Assembly: GCA_017848055.1 (NCBI GenBank)
Contig: JAGALZ010000035.1
Span: 1 to 64,000, forward strand
From: Oscillospiraceae bacterium
Lineage (GTDB): Bacteria; Bacillota; Clostridia; Oscillospirales; Ruminococcaceae
Direction of reading: 5' to 3'
Length of the DNA stretch: 64,000 nt
The translations under genes and the position numbers were made by a program. Below the pieces are notes generated by a model, which was not told where the DNA came from, searched no databases, and worked only from the letters and a program-made list of their open reading frames with translations. Below are positions 9,228 to 17,568 of the stretch, piece after piece; position 1 is the first letter of the stretch; each line of letters opens with the position of its first letter.

Positions 9228-10349
9228 TTACTTTTCAAGCTTTTCAGCGGCTTCTTTAAGAAGCTCAATAATGTTGAGGTGCTGTGGGCATACGCCTTCG
9301 CACTGACCGCATTCAATACAATCAGAAGCTTTTCCGGAATGACCTGTAAGACTTCCGTAGAAGAATCTCGGTCTGTTATCTCCAGGGAACTTGCGAAGTG
9401 TATTTACTGCACCGAAGATATCCGGAATCTGAATGTTCTGAGGACATCCGTTAACACAGTAACGGCAGGATGTACAGCCGATAAGCTTTGCGGCAAGCAT
9501 CTTTTCGAGAACCTTTGAAATCGCTTCTTTATCGCTGTCTGTAAGAGGCTCAAAGTTTGTAAATGTGCTAAGGTTATCTGCAACTTGCTCTTCATTGGAC
9601 ATACCACTGAGAATGGTTCCTATTCCCTCGAAACTTCCGCAGAATCTCATTGCCCAGGATGCTGTTGACTTGTCAGGTCTTGCTGTCTTGAAAATCTCGT
9701 CAAGGTCAGGTGATAGATTAGCAAGCGTTCCACCCTTTACAGGCTCCATAATAATCATCGGAATGTTTCTTCTGAGAAGAATTTCATAAAGCTTTCCGGA
9801 ATTTACAACCTGATTGTCCCAGTCTGCATAATTAAGCTGAATCTGTACAAATTCAACTTCAGGATGAAGGTCGAGTACCTTCTCTAAAAGTGCAGGTGTT
9901 CCGTGGAAGGAAAAACCGAAGTGACGGATTTTGCCCTCTTCCTTCTTTTTCATACACCAGTTAAAGCAGTCAAGCTTTTCGTAAACATCATAGTTTGAAC
10001 CGTCCTCAAGACTGTGGAGCAGATAGTAGTCAAAGTAATCAAGACCGGTTCTTTCGAGCTGTTCGTTGAATACCTTTTCTCTGTCATCTTCAGTCTTTAA
10101 TGACCATGCAGGAAGCTTTGTAGCAACAGTAAAGCTTTCTCTTGGATATCTGCCCAGAAGAGCTTCCTTGATAACTCTTTCGGAATTTCCGCCGTGGTAA
10201 ACGTAAGCTGTATCGAAATAGTTAAATCCGGCATTCATATAGCTGTCAATCATGCCCTTTACTCTTTCTATATCAATCTTACCGTCTGTTTCAGGCAATC
10301 TCATAAGACCAAAGCCAAGCTTCGGCATTTTTTTAACATCAAGTTTCAT
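9228..10349 (-). CDS. Aldo/keto reductase with C-terminal 2[4Fe-4S] ferredoxin domain
   Basis: This 373-residue protein has a TIM-barrel aldo/keto reductase domain (about 1-275), with LGFGLMRLP at the start and the DTAYVYHGGNSE segment holding the catalytic Asp and Tyr. A ferredoxin-like tail follows, with CTSCRYCVNGCP near 293 and CIECGQCEGVCP near 343, so two 4Fe-4S clusters are expected. This fusion is common in anaerobes, and the substrate is unknown. The iron-sulfur part suggests electron input from ferredoxin rather than, or as well as, NAD(P)H, which is inference. The start is an ATG behind AAGGAG. Single gene. Confidence 0.9.
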   Translation of the reverse strand: MKLDVKKMPKLGFGLMRLPETDGKIDIERVKGMIDSYMNAGFNYFDTAYVYHGGNSERVIKEALLGRYPRESFTVATKLPAWSLKTEDDREKVFNEQLERTGLDYFDYYLLHSLEDGSNYDVYEKLDCFNWCMKKKEEGKIRHFGFSFHGTPALLEKVLDLHPEVEFVQIQLNYADWDNQVVNSGKLYEILLRRNIPMIIMEPVKGGTLANLSPDLDEIFKTARPDKSTASWAMRFCGSFEGIGTILSGMSNEEQVADNLSTFTNFEPLTDSDKEAISKVLEKMLAAKLIGCTSCRYCVNGCPQNIQIPDIFGAVNTLRKFPGDNRPRFFYGSLTGHSGKASDCIECGQCEGVCPQHLNIIELLKEAAEKLEK

Positions 10350-10483
10350 TGAAAAAACACTCCTTCCAATTATGTTTCATTATAACACATCAAATCTTCG
10401 CTTTATAAATATTATTTATTAAAAACGTCAATATTTTGCACAAATTATTGAAGAAATTCTATCATTTGAAATGTAAATCGGTG

Positions 10484-10512
10484 TTGACAATTTATTTAAA
10501 AAAAGCTATAAT
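10484..10512 (+). promoter_or_regulatory. Consensus sigma-A promoter for the riboswitch and P-type ATPase
   Basis: TTGACA (10484-10489), exactly 17 bases, then TATAAT (10507-10512). Transcription would begin near 10519, just before the aptamer. The rest of the 10350-10483 spacer is AT-rich and I see nothing else in it. Confidence 0.85.
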
Positions 10513-10521
10513 TTTAATAAT

Positions 10522-10616
10522 AAAAGGGAGTAGCGGCCTAGCGTACGAAGTCGTCAGTACGGTATTATAAAACCCGGTTTCGTACTTGGAGAATTATTTC
10601 ACCAACAGCAAGACTT
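10522..10616 (+). promoter_or_regulatory. yybP-ykoY manganese riboswitch aptamer
   Basis: The 5' leader carries the conserved blocks of the yybP-ykoY family in order: AAAGGGAGTAGC at the start, AAGTCGTCA in the middle, and GCAAGAC at the 3' end, with helical arms between. Known members sense Mn2+ and control Mn2+ exporters, including P-type ATPases. The 3' block overlaps the 5' arm of a terminator (10611-10647), as expected for a transcriptional ON switch in which metal binding prevents terminator formation. Family assignment rests on recognised motifs, not a covariance search. Confidence 0.85.
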
Positions 10617-10652
10617 TTATTGCATTTTTGTTGTGCAATAAAAGTCTTTTTT
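10611..10652 (+). terminator. Riboswitch expression-platform terminator
   Basis: AGACTTTTATTGCA and TGCAATAAAAGTCT form a perfect 14-bp stem around a 9-base loop, followed by TTTTTATT. Its 5' arm shares bases with the aptamer's 3' closing helix, so the two structures are mutually exclusive. Confidence 0.85.
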
Positions 10653-10678
10653 ATTTGCACAAAAACAGGAGGAGTTCT

Positions 10679-13270
10679 ATGAATCATTACAAGCTGAGTG
10701 TTGAAGAAAGCCTCAGAGAGCTTGACACTAATGCCAAGGGATTATCCTTGCAGCAGGCTGAAAAAAGACTTTCTGAATACGGAAGAAATGAGTTGGAAGA
10801 AAAGAAGCAGGACGGTGTTTTAAAAGTATTTTTAAAGCAGTTTTCTGACTTACTTGTTATTATTTTGATTATCTGTGCTGTCATATCTGCAGTTACAAGT
10901 AACGTTGAGAGTACGGTTGTTATACTTTGTGTTATCGTGCTCAATGCTATTATCGGAACTGTTGAGCATTTCAAGGCGGAAAAATCACTTAACGCACTGA
11001 AAGCTATGTCGGCACCTCACGCAAGAGTTATGCGTGACTCAGAAGTACACGACATTCCTGCGGCTGAGGTTGTTGTCGGAGATATTTTACTGCTTGAGGC
11101 AGGAAGTATTGTCAGTGCGGATGCAAGAGTAATTGAATCTGCGGGACTTATGTCCAACGAAAGCTCCCTGACCGGCGAAAGCGACAGCGTTTTAAAAAGC
11201 ACTGATGCTATTGAATCTGATAAGGATGTTATGCTTGGTGACAGAATAAATATGGTATTCAGCGGCTCACTTATTACTGCCGGAAGAGGTGTTGCCGTAG
11301 TTACCGACACAGGTATGAACACACAGATTGGTAAGATTGCGGATATGCTCAGTACTGCAAAGGCTAACAAGACTCCCCTTCAGAAGAGCCTGAATGCTTT
11401 TTCTAAAACTTTGTCAATTGCAATTATGATAATTTGTGTTGTGGTACTCGTACTTACAATGCTTCGTGGAGAAAAGTTCCTTGACGCTATGATGTTTGCT
11501 GTAGCACTTGCTGTTGCGGCAATTCCTGAAGCACTCAGTTCGATTGTTACAATTTCTCTTGCAATCGGAACAAGAAAAATGGCGAGCGAAAATGCTGTAA
11601 TCAAAGACCTCAAGGCTGTTGAAGGTCTTGGCTGTGTAAGCATAATCTGTTCTGACAAGACAGGTACTCTTACTAAAAACAAGATGACCGTAAGAGAGGC
11701 ATTCTATGATAATAAGAATATTGTAACCGAAGAAGTCGGAATCGCTGGTACTGCTCTTATTGAAGCGATGGTTCTTTGTAATGATGCTGTATTCTCGGAA
11801 AATACTACAATTGGTGACCCTACCGAAACAGCTTTGATTGAAAATATAGGAAAAGAAACGACAGACAAGCTCAGAACCGAGTATCCAAGAATCTCAGAGC
11901 TTCCTTTTGACAGCGACAGAAAGCTGATGAGTACACTTCATATGATTGATGATAAAATTATGATGTTTACTAAGGGTGCTGTTGATAATCTTCTTCCCAA
12001 ACTTGATAGTATTCTTATAAACGGTGTTGTAAAAGAAATAAGTGAGAAGGATATTGATGAGATTAAGCAGCGTAACCTTGAGTATTCCCAGAGAGGAATG
12101 CGTGTGCTCTGCTTTGCCGCAAGAGAGTTTATTGAAGATAAAAATGAGCTTGGCTGTGAAGACGAGGAGCATTTTACTTTCATAGGTCTTTGTGCAATGA
12201 CTGACCCGCCGAGAGATGAAAGTGCACAGGCGGTTGCAGACTGCTTCAAGGCAGGAATCAAGCCAATTATGATTACCGGTGACCACAAGATTACTGCTAC
12301 AGCTATAGCGAAGGAAATCGGTATCTTCAAGGACGGAGATATTGCCCTTGACGGAGCTGAGCTTGAAGTAATTGACGACGAAAAGTTAAAGCAGATGCTT
12401 CCATCAATAAGTGTTTACGCAAGAGTAAGTCCTGCACATAAGATAAGAATTGTAACACTCTGGCAGGAGCTTGGCAATGTTGTTGCTATGACCGGTGACG
12501 GTGTTAATGACGCACCTGCTCTAAAAAAGGCAGATATAGGCGTTGCGATGGGTATTACCGGTACAGAAGTAAGTAAGGATGCTGCTTCTATGATTCTGAC
12601 AGACGATAACTTTGCAACCATAATTAAATCTGTTGCAAACGGACGAAGCATTTATGCAAACATAAAAAACAGTATCCTCTTTTTACTTTCCGGAAATCTT
12701 GCAGGTATTTTAACCGTTCTTTACACTGTTATAGCAGGTCTTTCGGCACCGTTTACAGCAGTTCAGTTATTGTTCATCAATCTCTTGACCGACTCTCTCC
12801 CCGCTATTGCTATCAGTATGGAAAAGCCGACATCAAACCTTTTAGCACAGAAGCCGAGAAAATCTGATGAAGGTATCATAAATAAGACATTTATTAAAAA
12901 CACTTCGATAATAGGTATACTGATTACTATTGCTACAGTTATTGCATATCATATTGGTTATGCAGTAAGTCCTGTATGCGCAAGCACTATGGCATTCTCT
13001 ACCCTGTGTCTTGGCAGACTCTTTGACTGCGCAAACTGCAGAGGTGAAGAGCCTGTAAATAAGCTCGGACTTTTCAGCAATAAGTTCGCGGTTCTTTCAT
13101 TTATCGTCGGAGTTATGTTCCTTTCTCTCGCACTGTTTATTACTCCGCTTCACTCTGTATTCGGAGTTTGTGTTCTTGAACTCAAGCAATTGGCAGCTGT
13201 CTTACTTCTTGCTTTAGCACCGACTGCAATAATTCAGATTGGTAAGAATATACTCTATAAGGGTAAATAG
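10679..13270 (+). CDS. P2-type cation-transporting ATPase, probable Mn2+ (or Ca2+) exporter
   Basis: The protein has 863 residues counting from the ATG at 10679, which has AGGAGG 6 bases upstream; in-frame codons further upstream lie in the riboswitch terminator and are not coding. Order of parts: N-terminal cation-ATPase domain, M1-M2, actuator loop TGES (about 165-168), M3-M4, phosphorylation site DKTGTLT (Asp326), nucleotide domain, hinge GDGVNDAPALKKAD, and six C-terminal membrane helices. The M4 ion site reads IPEALSS, where SERCA-like Ca2+ pumps have PEGLP. The Mn2+ riboswitch in its leader points to manganese export; calcium is the alternative. Confidence 0.9.
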   Translation: MNHYKLSVEESLRELDTNAKGLSLQQAEKRLSEYGRNELEEKKQDGVLKVFLKQFSDLLVIILIICAVISAVTSNVESTVVILCVIVLNAIIGTVEHFKAEKSLNALKAMSAPHARVMRDSEVHDIPAAEVVVGDILLLEAGSIVSADARVIESAGLMSNESSLTGESDSVLKSTDAIESDKDVMLGDRINMVFSGSLITAGRGVAVVTDTGMNTQIGKIADMLSTAKANKTPLQKSLNAFSKTLSIAIMIICVVVLVLTMLRGEKFLDAMMFAVALAVAAIPEALSSIVTISLAIGTRKMASENAVIKDLKAVEGLGCVSIICSDKTGTLTKNKMTVREAFYDNKNIVTEEVGIAGTALIEAMVLCNDAVFSENTTIGDPTETALIENIGKETTDKLRTEYPRISELPFDSDRKLMSTLHMIDDKIMMFTKGAVDNLLPKLDSILINGVVKEISEKDIDEIKQRNLEYSQRGMRVLCFAAREFIEDKNELGCEDEEHFTFIGLCAMTDPPRDESAQAVADCFKAGIKPIMITGDHKITATAIAKEIGIFKDGDIALDGAELEVIDDEKLKQMLPSISVYARVSPAHKIRIVTLWQELGNVVAMTGDGVNDAPALKKADIGVAMGITGTEVSKDAASMILTDDNFATIIKSVANGRSIYANIKNSILFLLSGNLAGILTVLYTVIAGLSAPFTAVQLLFINLLTDSLPAIAISMEKPTSNLLAQKPRKSDEGIINKTFIKNTSIIGILITIATVIAYHIGYAVSPVCASTMAFSTLCLGRLFDCANCRGEEPVNKLGLFSNKFAVLSFIVGVMFLSLALFITPLHSVFGVCVLELKQLAAVLLLALAPTAIIQIGKNILYKGK

Positions 13271-13318
13271 TTGCTTGAAAAATATATGATTTAGTGTTAA
13301 ATAATAGAGGTGATTTAT

Positions 13319-13751
13319 TTGAAGAAAATGTCTATTATTAAAAATCTGATTATGCTTACTGTTGCGGGTACTGTAAATGCATTTGCAGTTACTGTATTCC
13401 TCTCACCTGTTAAGCTTTACGACAGCGGAATATCAGGAACCTCTATATTCGATAATAACATACGCTGTCGGACTCAATGCGGTCGACTTTATTGTTGAAG
13501 GCTTTGACAGAGCAAAATGCGCTATGATAATTACCGAAAAACCTGATGAAGTCTGTGAAGCGCTTACTTCAACATTTGATGAAGCCAAGGGTGGTTACTC
13601 GGATGCTGACAAGACGCTTGTTTACTTTGTTGTCAAAAGATTCCAGGTTACGAGAATGAAGGATATCGTACACGATATTGATACTCACTCATACATTACA
13701 ATTACCGAAGTTGCAGATGTATTTAAATCAAATCACAATAAGAATTCATAA
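13319..13751 (+). pseudogene. YitT-family membrane protein gene, internally deleted and frameshifted
   Basis: From a TTG at 13319 behind AGAGGTGA, the first reading frame gives a YitT-like N-terminus that ends in DSGISGTS. The frame then breaks, and from about 13440 a second frame gives EPLYSIITYAVG, VDFIVEGFDRAK and a DUF2179-like tail ending at 13751. Intact YitT proteins are about 280 residues with five or six membrane helices. Here the middle, some 130 codons holding most helices, is missing, and the two ends are joined out of frame within about 10 bases. The remnant cannot make a normal transporter. Each half matches the expected family position, so decay rather than a novel gene is the best reading. 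Confidence 0.8.
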
Positions 13752-13753
13752 AG

Positions 13754-13784
13754 AAAAGCCTATGCTGACCTAGCATAGGCTTTT
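13754..13784. terminator. Bidirectional terminator between the yitT remnant and the GH3 gene
   Basis: AAAAGCCTATGCT and AGCATAGGCTTTT form a perfect 13-bp stem with a short loop, placed between convergent genes. Confidence 0.85.
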
Positions 13785-13789
13785 GAGTT

Positions 13790-16561
13790 TTATACAAGCT
13801 TAATATCAAGAATTGCTGAATTGCCGCCGATACGAAGAGCCAGAGTTCCTTCATCAGAAACATCTTGCGGAATATCAAGAGTGTACTCTGCAAAGTCATC
13901 GAGGGCATTGCTTGAAGTTACTGTTGTTTCACAAACTAGCTCCTTGTTGTTATCAAAGATTGCTGTAAGATTAACTTCGCCGACAGATGTCTGTGCTGTT
14001 ACCAGGAGCTGTTTTTTGTCCTTGAACGGCACAGCGTTATATACCGCTTGTCCGCTGTATCCGGTAACTCTGATATAGTTTCTCAGAAGATTCTTTGAAT
14101 AGAAAATCTTGATGTTTTGGCAGGATTCATAACTGTCTGCTGTAAATTCATCATTACGTGTAGAAGGCTTGATTCCGTCAACCGACACATTAACGGACAA
14201 TCTGTAATCCTCACTTGAAGAAGCTGCCGAGAATGTGTATTCCCCTTCTTCTATCATCATCTGCTTGCTTCTGACATCGTAGATTCTGAGAATATGCGAC
14301 GGAATTGATACATTGACCTTTTTTGTTTCACCTGCGTTGATTTTTACTCTTTCAAATCCGCAGAGCTTCTTAATCGGTCGTTTTACAGATGAGTTATTGA
14401 CTGTATAATAAATCTGGATAACTTCTTCGCCGTCTGTGTCGCCGACATTAGTTACATTTAACGTTGCAACATAGCCGTCTTCTGCCTTATCTACAGAAAG
14501 CCCGGAATACTCAAAGGTAGTATATGACATACCGTATCCGAATGGATAAAGTGGTTTTCCTTCGAAGTACATATATGTTGTTTTTCCGTTTTCTATATCG
14601 TATTCCATAATATCGGGAAGGTCATTTTCGCTTCTGTACCATGTGAGCGGAAGTCGTCCTGCTGGATTATATCTTCCCCAGAGAACATCAGATACAGCGG
14701 TGCCGAGGTGCTGCCCTGCATGTGTTGTATATACGATTGCAGGTACATTGTCGTTTTCTTCACAGATAGAGTAAGGATAGCTGGATATAAGCACCATAAC
14801 TGTATTTGAGTTAAGCTTTGAAAGTCTTGTAGCCATACCTTCCTGTATATTGAGTGAAAGTGTCTTTCGGTCGTAGCATTCCTTCGCAACCTGTACAGGG
14901 TGGTTACCGATGCAGTAGATAATAAGGTCATTTTCCTTTGCAACCCTGGCTGCTCTTTCGTCTGCTGAAAGCTCCACTCTGATATCAAACAAGCAATTAT
15001 CTCCAACAGCCTTATCTGTAATAACTGTCAGTGTGCCATCATCTTTGCAGATAACACGACGGTGATTGAGAAATTCCTCGACAATTGTTTTTCCGAAGTG
15101 TTCCTTGAAGTTGAATGTCTCACGGGTAAACCAGTCGTATATAACCCGATTATGTAATTTAATTGTGCTGTCATCAAACAGTCTGACATATCTTCTGTAT
15201 TTTACGGAGAAGAAATTATTCCAGTTTTCTCCCCATTTCTGAAGTTCAAATAGCTCTGATTCAGTTACTTCATCCGCATCTGCAACTACGTCGCCGTTTT
15301 CCTTGGCAGAAAGATATTTTCCGTTCGGAGCTTTTATTGAAACGATATCCCAAAGTGAATCATAATGAATTTCGCTGTTTGGACAAGCTTTTTTAATGCC
15401 TTCAAGAACAGAAATATCTCCCGATGAATATCCTGTGTACCAGTCCATAAGATTCTCATCAGCGAGTGCACCTACAACAGCTATTTTTTGAGGAGAACTC
15501 TTTAGAGGAAGGATACCGTTGTTTTTAAGAAGAACTATCTGCTCTCTTGTTGCTCTGAGATTTGAAAGTGAATATTCTTCACAGTCGATAATATCCTTAG
15601 AAATTTCATCATAAGGGCATTCGTCGAACTGTCCGAGCTTATATCTTGCAAATACGACGTTTGCAAGAGTAAGGTCTATATCAGCTTCGGTTAACTCGCC
15701 TTTTTCGAGCGAGGCTCTTGCAGCATTTCTGACAAGAATTTCATTGTCTGTCATTGTATCGGAGCCTGCTTTTATCGACATTGCAAGCGACTGAGAATGT
15801 GTTTCGCAATATCTGTGAGAAAGAACCGTCTGAGAGAAATCTCCGCCGTCGCTTACAACAAACCACAGACCCCATATATCTTTGAGTATTGACTTGATTT
15901 CGGGATTCAGGATTCCGGGAACGCCGTTAATTTCGTTGTATGCTGCCATTATACTTCTAGCACCGCCATATCTGATTGCGTTTTCAAATGCGGCATAGTA
16001 GTATTCGTATTTCAGTCTGAGCGGAAGATATGCATTGCAGTTGCCTCTTCCCTCTTCGTTGTTGTTTGCGCAGAAATGCTTAAGTGTAGGAATAGTCTTA
16101 TAAAATGTTCCGTTATCGCCTGCCATTCCTTTAGTATATTTCGCTGTAAGCTCTCCTGCAAGAAATACATCTTCGCCGTAAGCTTCTTCTGTTCTTCCCC
16201 ATCGTGGGTCTCTGACCATATCAACGGTCGGCCCCCATAGACACAGTCCGCCACGCTTTTCCTCGTTATAATACGCTCTTGCTTCGTTACCTGCGATTTC
16301 GCCGAGTGTCTGCATAAGCTCTCTGTCAAAGGTTGCAGCAAGGCCCTCAGGCTGAGGAAGGACGGTTGATATTTTATCCTTGCTTCTTCCAACATAGCCT
16401 CTTGCGACTTCAGTTCCGATATAAAACTCCGGAACTGAGAGTCTTTCAACGGCATTATGATGTGTTGTCAAAAGCATAAGCTTTTCTTCAAGTGTAAGCT
16501 TACCTATAAGTTCTTTTGCTCTTTCGTAGAATTCCTTATCGACTGTGTTTTTAATAATCAT
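13790..16561 (-). CDS. Glycoside hydrolase family 3 enzyme with a beta-trefoil-like insertion
   Basis: A 923-residue enzyme from the ATG at 16561 (GGAGG upstream), of beta-glucosidase or beta-xylosidase type. The GH3 barrel (about 20-330) contains GPTVDMVRDPRWGR, KHFCANN and the nucleophile Asp238 in VVSDGGD. The alpha/beta sandwich is interrupted at about 400-535 by a block containing APNGKYLSAKENG and LFELQKW, typical of fascin-like beta-trefoil repeats. The sandwich then resumes. A fibronectin-III-like GH3 domain follows (near IQIYYTVNN), and the last 130 residues form an extra beta-rich module. There is no signal peptide, so the enzyme probably acts in the cytoplasm on imported oligosaccharides; the substrate is not predictable. 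Confidence 0.88.
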   Translation of the reverse strand: MIIKNTVDKEFYERAKELIGKLTLEEKLMLLTTHHNAVERLSVPEFYIGTEVARGYVGRSKDKISTVLPQPEGLAATFDRELMQTLGEIAGNEARAYYNEEKRGGLCLWGPTVDMVRDPRWGRTEEAYGEDVFLAGELTAKYTKGMAGDNGTFYKTIPTLKHFCANNNEEGRGNCNAYLPLRLKYEYYYAAFENAIRYGGARSIMAAYNEINGVPGILNPEIKSILKDIWGLWFVVSDGGDFSQTVLSHRYCETHSQSLAMSIKAGSDTMTDNEILVRNAARASLEKGELTEADIDLTLANVVFARYKLGQFDECPYDEISKDIIDCEEYSLSNLRATREQIVLLKNNGILPLKSSPQKIAVVGALADENLMDWYTGYSSGDISVLEGIKKACPNSEIHYDSLWDIVSIKAPNGKYLSAKENGDVVADADEVTESELFELQKWGENWNNFFSVKYRRYVRLFDDSTIKLHNRVIYDWFTRETFNFKEHFGKTIVEEFLNHRRVICKDDGTLTVITDKAVGDNCLFDIRVELSADERAARVAKENDLIIYCIGNHPVQVAKECYDRKTLSLNIQEGMATRLSKLNSNTVMVLISSYPYSICEENDNVPAIVYTTHAGQHLGTAVSDVLWGRYNPAGRLPLTWYRSENDLPDIMEYDIENGKTTYMYFEGKPLYPFGYGMSYTTFEYSGLSVDKAEDGYVATLNVTNVGDTDGEEVIQIYYTVNNSSVKRPIKKLCGFERVKINAGETKKVNVSIPSHILRIYDVRSKQMMIEEGEYTFSAASSSEDYRLSVNVSVDGIKPSTRNDEFTADSYESCQNIKIFYSKNLLRNYIRVTGYSGQAVYNAVPFKDKKQLLVTAQTSVGEVNLTAIFDNNKELVCETTVTSSNALDDFAEYTLDIPQDVSDEGTLALRIGGNSAILDIKLV

Positions 16562-16591
16562 ACAAAAAACCTCCGAGGATTTATTGCACAT

Positions 16592-16600
16592 ATTATAACA
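16592..16600 (-). promoter_or_regulatory. Extended -10 promoter candidate of the GH3 gene
   Basis: TGTTATAAT on the minus strand is a TGn-TATAAT extended -10, about 30 bases upstream of the start codon. No good -35 is seen. Confidence 0.35.
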
Positions 16601-16661
16601 CATAGAGAAGCATATTCATATTAAAATCTTGTGAAAAATTGCAACAATCAAAGGGTATTTT

Positions 16662-17060
16662 TCAGTATCTTCGCTTTTTAGTGTTGACTCCGATAATTCC
16701 TCCTACACCACCGCAAAGCATAGTCAGAATAAGTTTACCGCCTGCAGAAAGGCTAAGCACAGCTTTTGCAAATAAGACTCCCGACAGCATTACTACCGAA
16801 AATATAACTATACCACAGATTGCGCCTCTGATAAGCCCGTTTCTTCTTCCTTTTCTTGCACAGATATAACCACCGACATAACCGCCTATGCATAGGGAAA
16901 CGGTTGCAGCAATGTTTAGTACGATATTTGACGCGTTTACTTTGCTGAGAATAACTGAAAAGCAGAAAAGAACTATCAGTATAACTGCAATTCCTGCGCT
17001 TACCGAAATGAAAAGATAAGATGAGTTTTCCCTCTTGGTTCTTCTTACATATCTGGACAA
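16662..17060 (-). CDS. TIGR04086-type small membrane protein
   Basis: A 132-residue protein with a positively charged N-terminus (SRYVRRTKRE) and four hydrophobic helices with glycine-rich faces (GGYVGGYICARKGRRNG, CGGVGGIIGV). This pattern matches the TIGR04086 family of Firmicutes, whose members often sit beside yajC; the function is unknown. Translation begins at a TTG (17058-17060) with GGAGGG 7 bases upstream. It lies 75 bases after yajC and is probably co-transcribed with it. Confidence 0.7.
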   Translation of the reverse strand: MSRYVRRTKRENSSYLFISVSAGIAVILIVLFCFSVILSKVNASNIVLNIAATVSLCIGGYVGGYICARKGRRNGLIRGAICGIVIFSVVMLSGVLFAKAVLSLSAGGKLILTMLCGGVGGIIGVNTKKRRY

Positions 17061-17135
17061 AAATAATCCCTCCTAAACAAATAAGTAGGATAACATACTC
17101 AATGTTTATTCGGGATTAAATTCAATTATTCACTT

Positions 17136-17456
17136 TTAAGCGTCATGCTCAGTGTTGCACTTAGCGATTGCCCACTTCATTACTCTTATCTTACTTCTGT
17201 CGCCGCCTGTTTCTACAACAACAGTGTCGTCCTTGATAGAGAAGATAATTCCAACAATTCCGCCTGCAGTTACTACTTCGTCGCCGACTTCAAGTTTTTC
17301 GCGCATTGCAGCGTCTTCCTTTTCCTTCTTCTTCTGAGGTCTGATGAGGAGGAAGTAGAAGATTACGAGAATTACTACAAGCCAAATTATTGAAAACCAG
17401 CCTGTGATATTGCTTGCAGATTCTTCGCCAGCGAGCATTGAGATTGCAAAATTCAT
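17136..17456 (-). CDS. yajC: Preprotein translocase accessory subunit YajC
   Basis: A 106-residue protein with an N-terminal membrane helix followed by the family hallmark FYFLLIRPQKKKEKE and a small soluble domain containing GDEVVTAGGIVG. YajC is an accessory factor of the Sec translocon, associated with SecDF. I take the ATG at 17454-17456, since the upstream codons in frame overlap the AAAGGA ribosome site. The protein is of usual length. Its own promoter lies about 70 bases upstream. Confidence 0.93.
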   Translation of the reverse strand: MNFAISMLAGEESASNITGWFSIIWLVVILVIFYFLLIRPQKKKEKEDAAMREKLEVGDEVVTAGGIVGIIFSIKDDTVVVETGGDRSKIRVMKWAIAKCNTEHDA

Positions 17457-17527
17457 TATATACATCCTTTCTTTATGCCTTTTATAACTACGCAAATTGT
17501 TTATTGCCGTTATAATCATACTATACA

Positions 17528-17556
17528 ATTATACAATATTTGCATTTAAATTTCAA
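17528..17556 (-). promoter_or_regulatory. Sigma-A promoter of yajC
   Basis: On the minus strand, TTGAAA (17551-17556), 17 bases, TATAAT (17528-17533). Confidence 0.7.
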
Positions 17557-17568
17557 GTGATTTAATGA

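Noticed and set aside
10586-10678. N-terminal extension of the P-type ATPase frame
   Set aside because: It runs through the 3' end of the riboswitch and its terminator. The ATG at 10679 has a strong ribosome site and begins where family members begin.
11894-12330. Long minus-strand frames opposite the P-type ATPase
   Set aside because: They are shadows of a clearly conserved plus-strand gene; none has a plausible start signal or family match.
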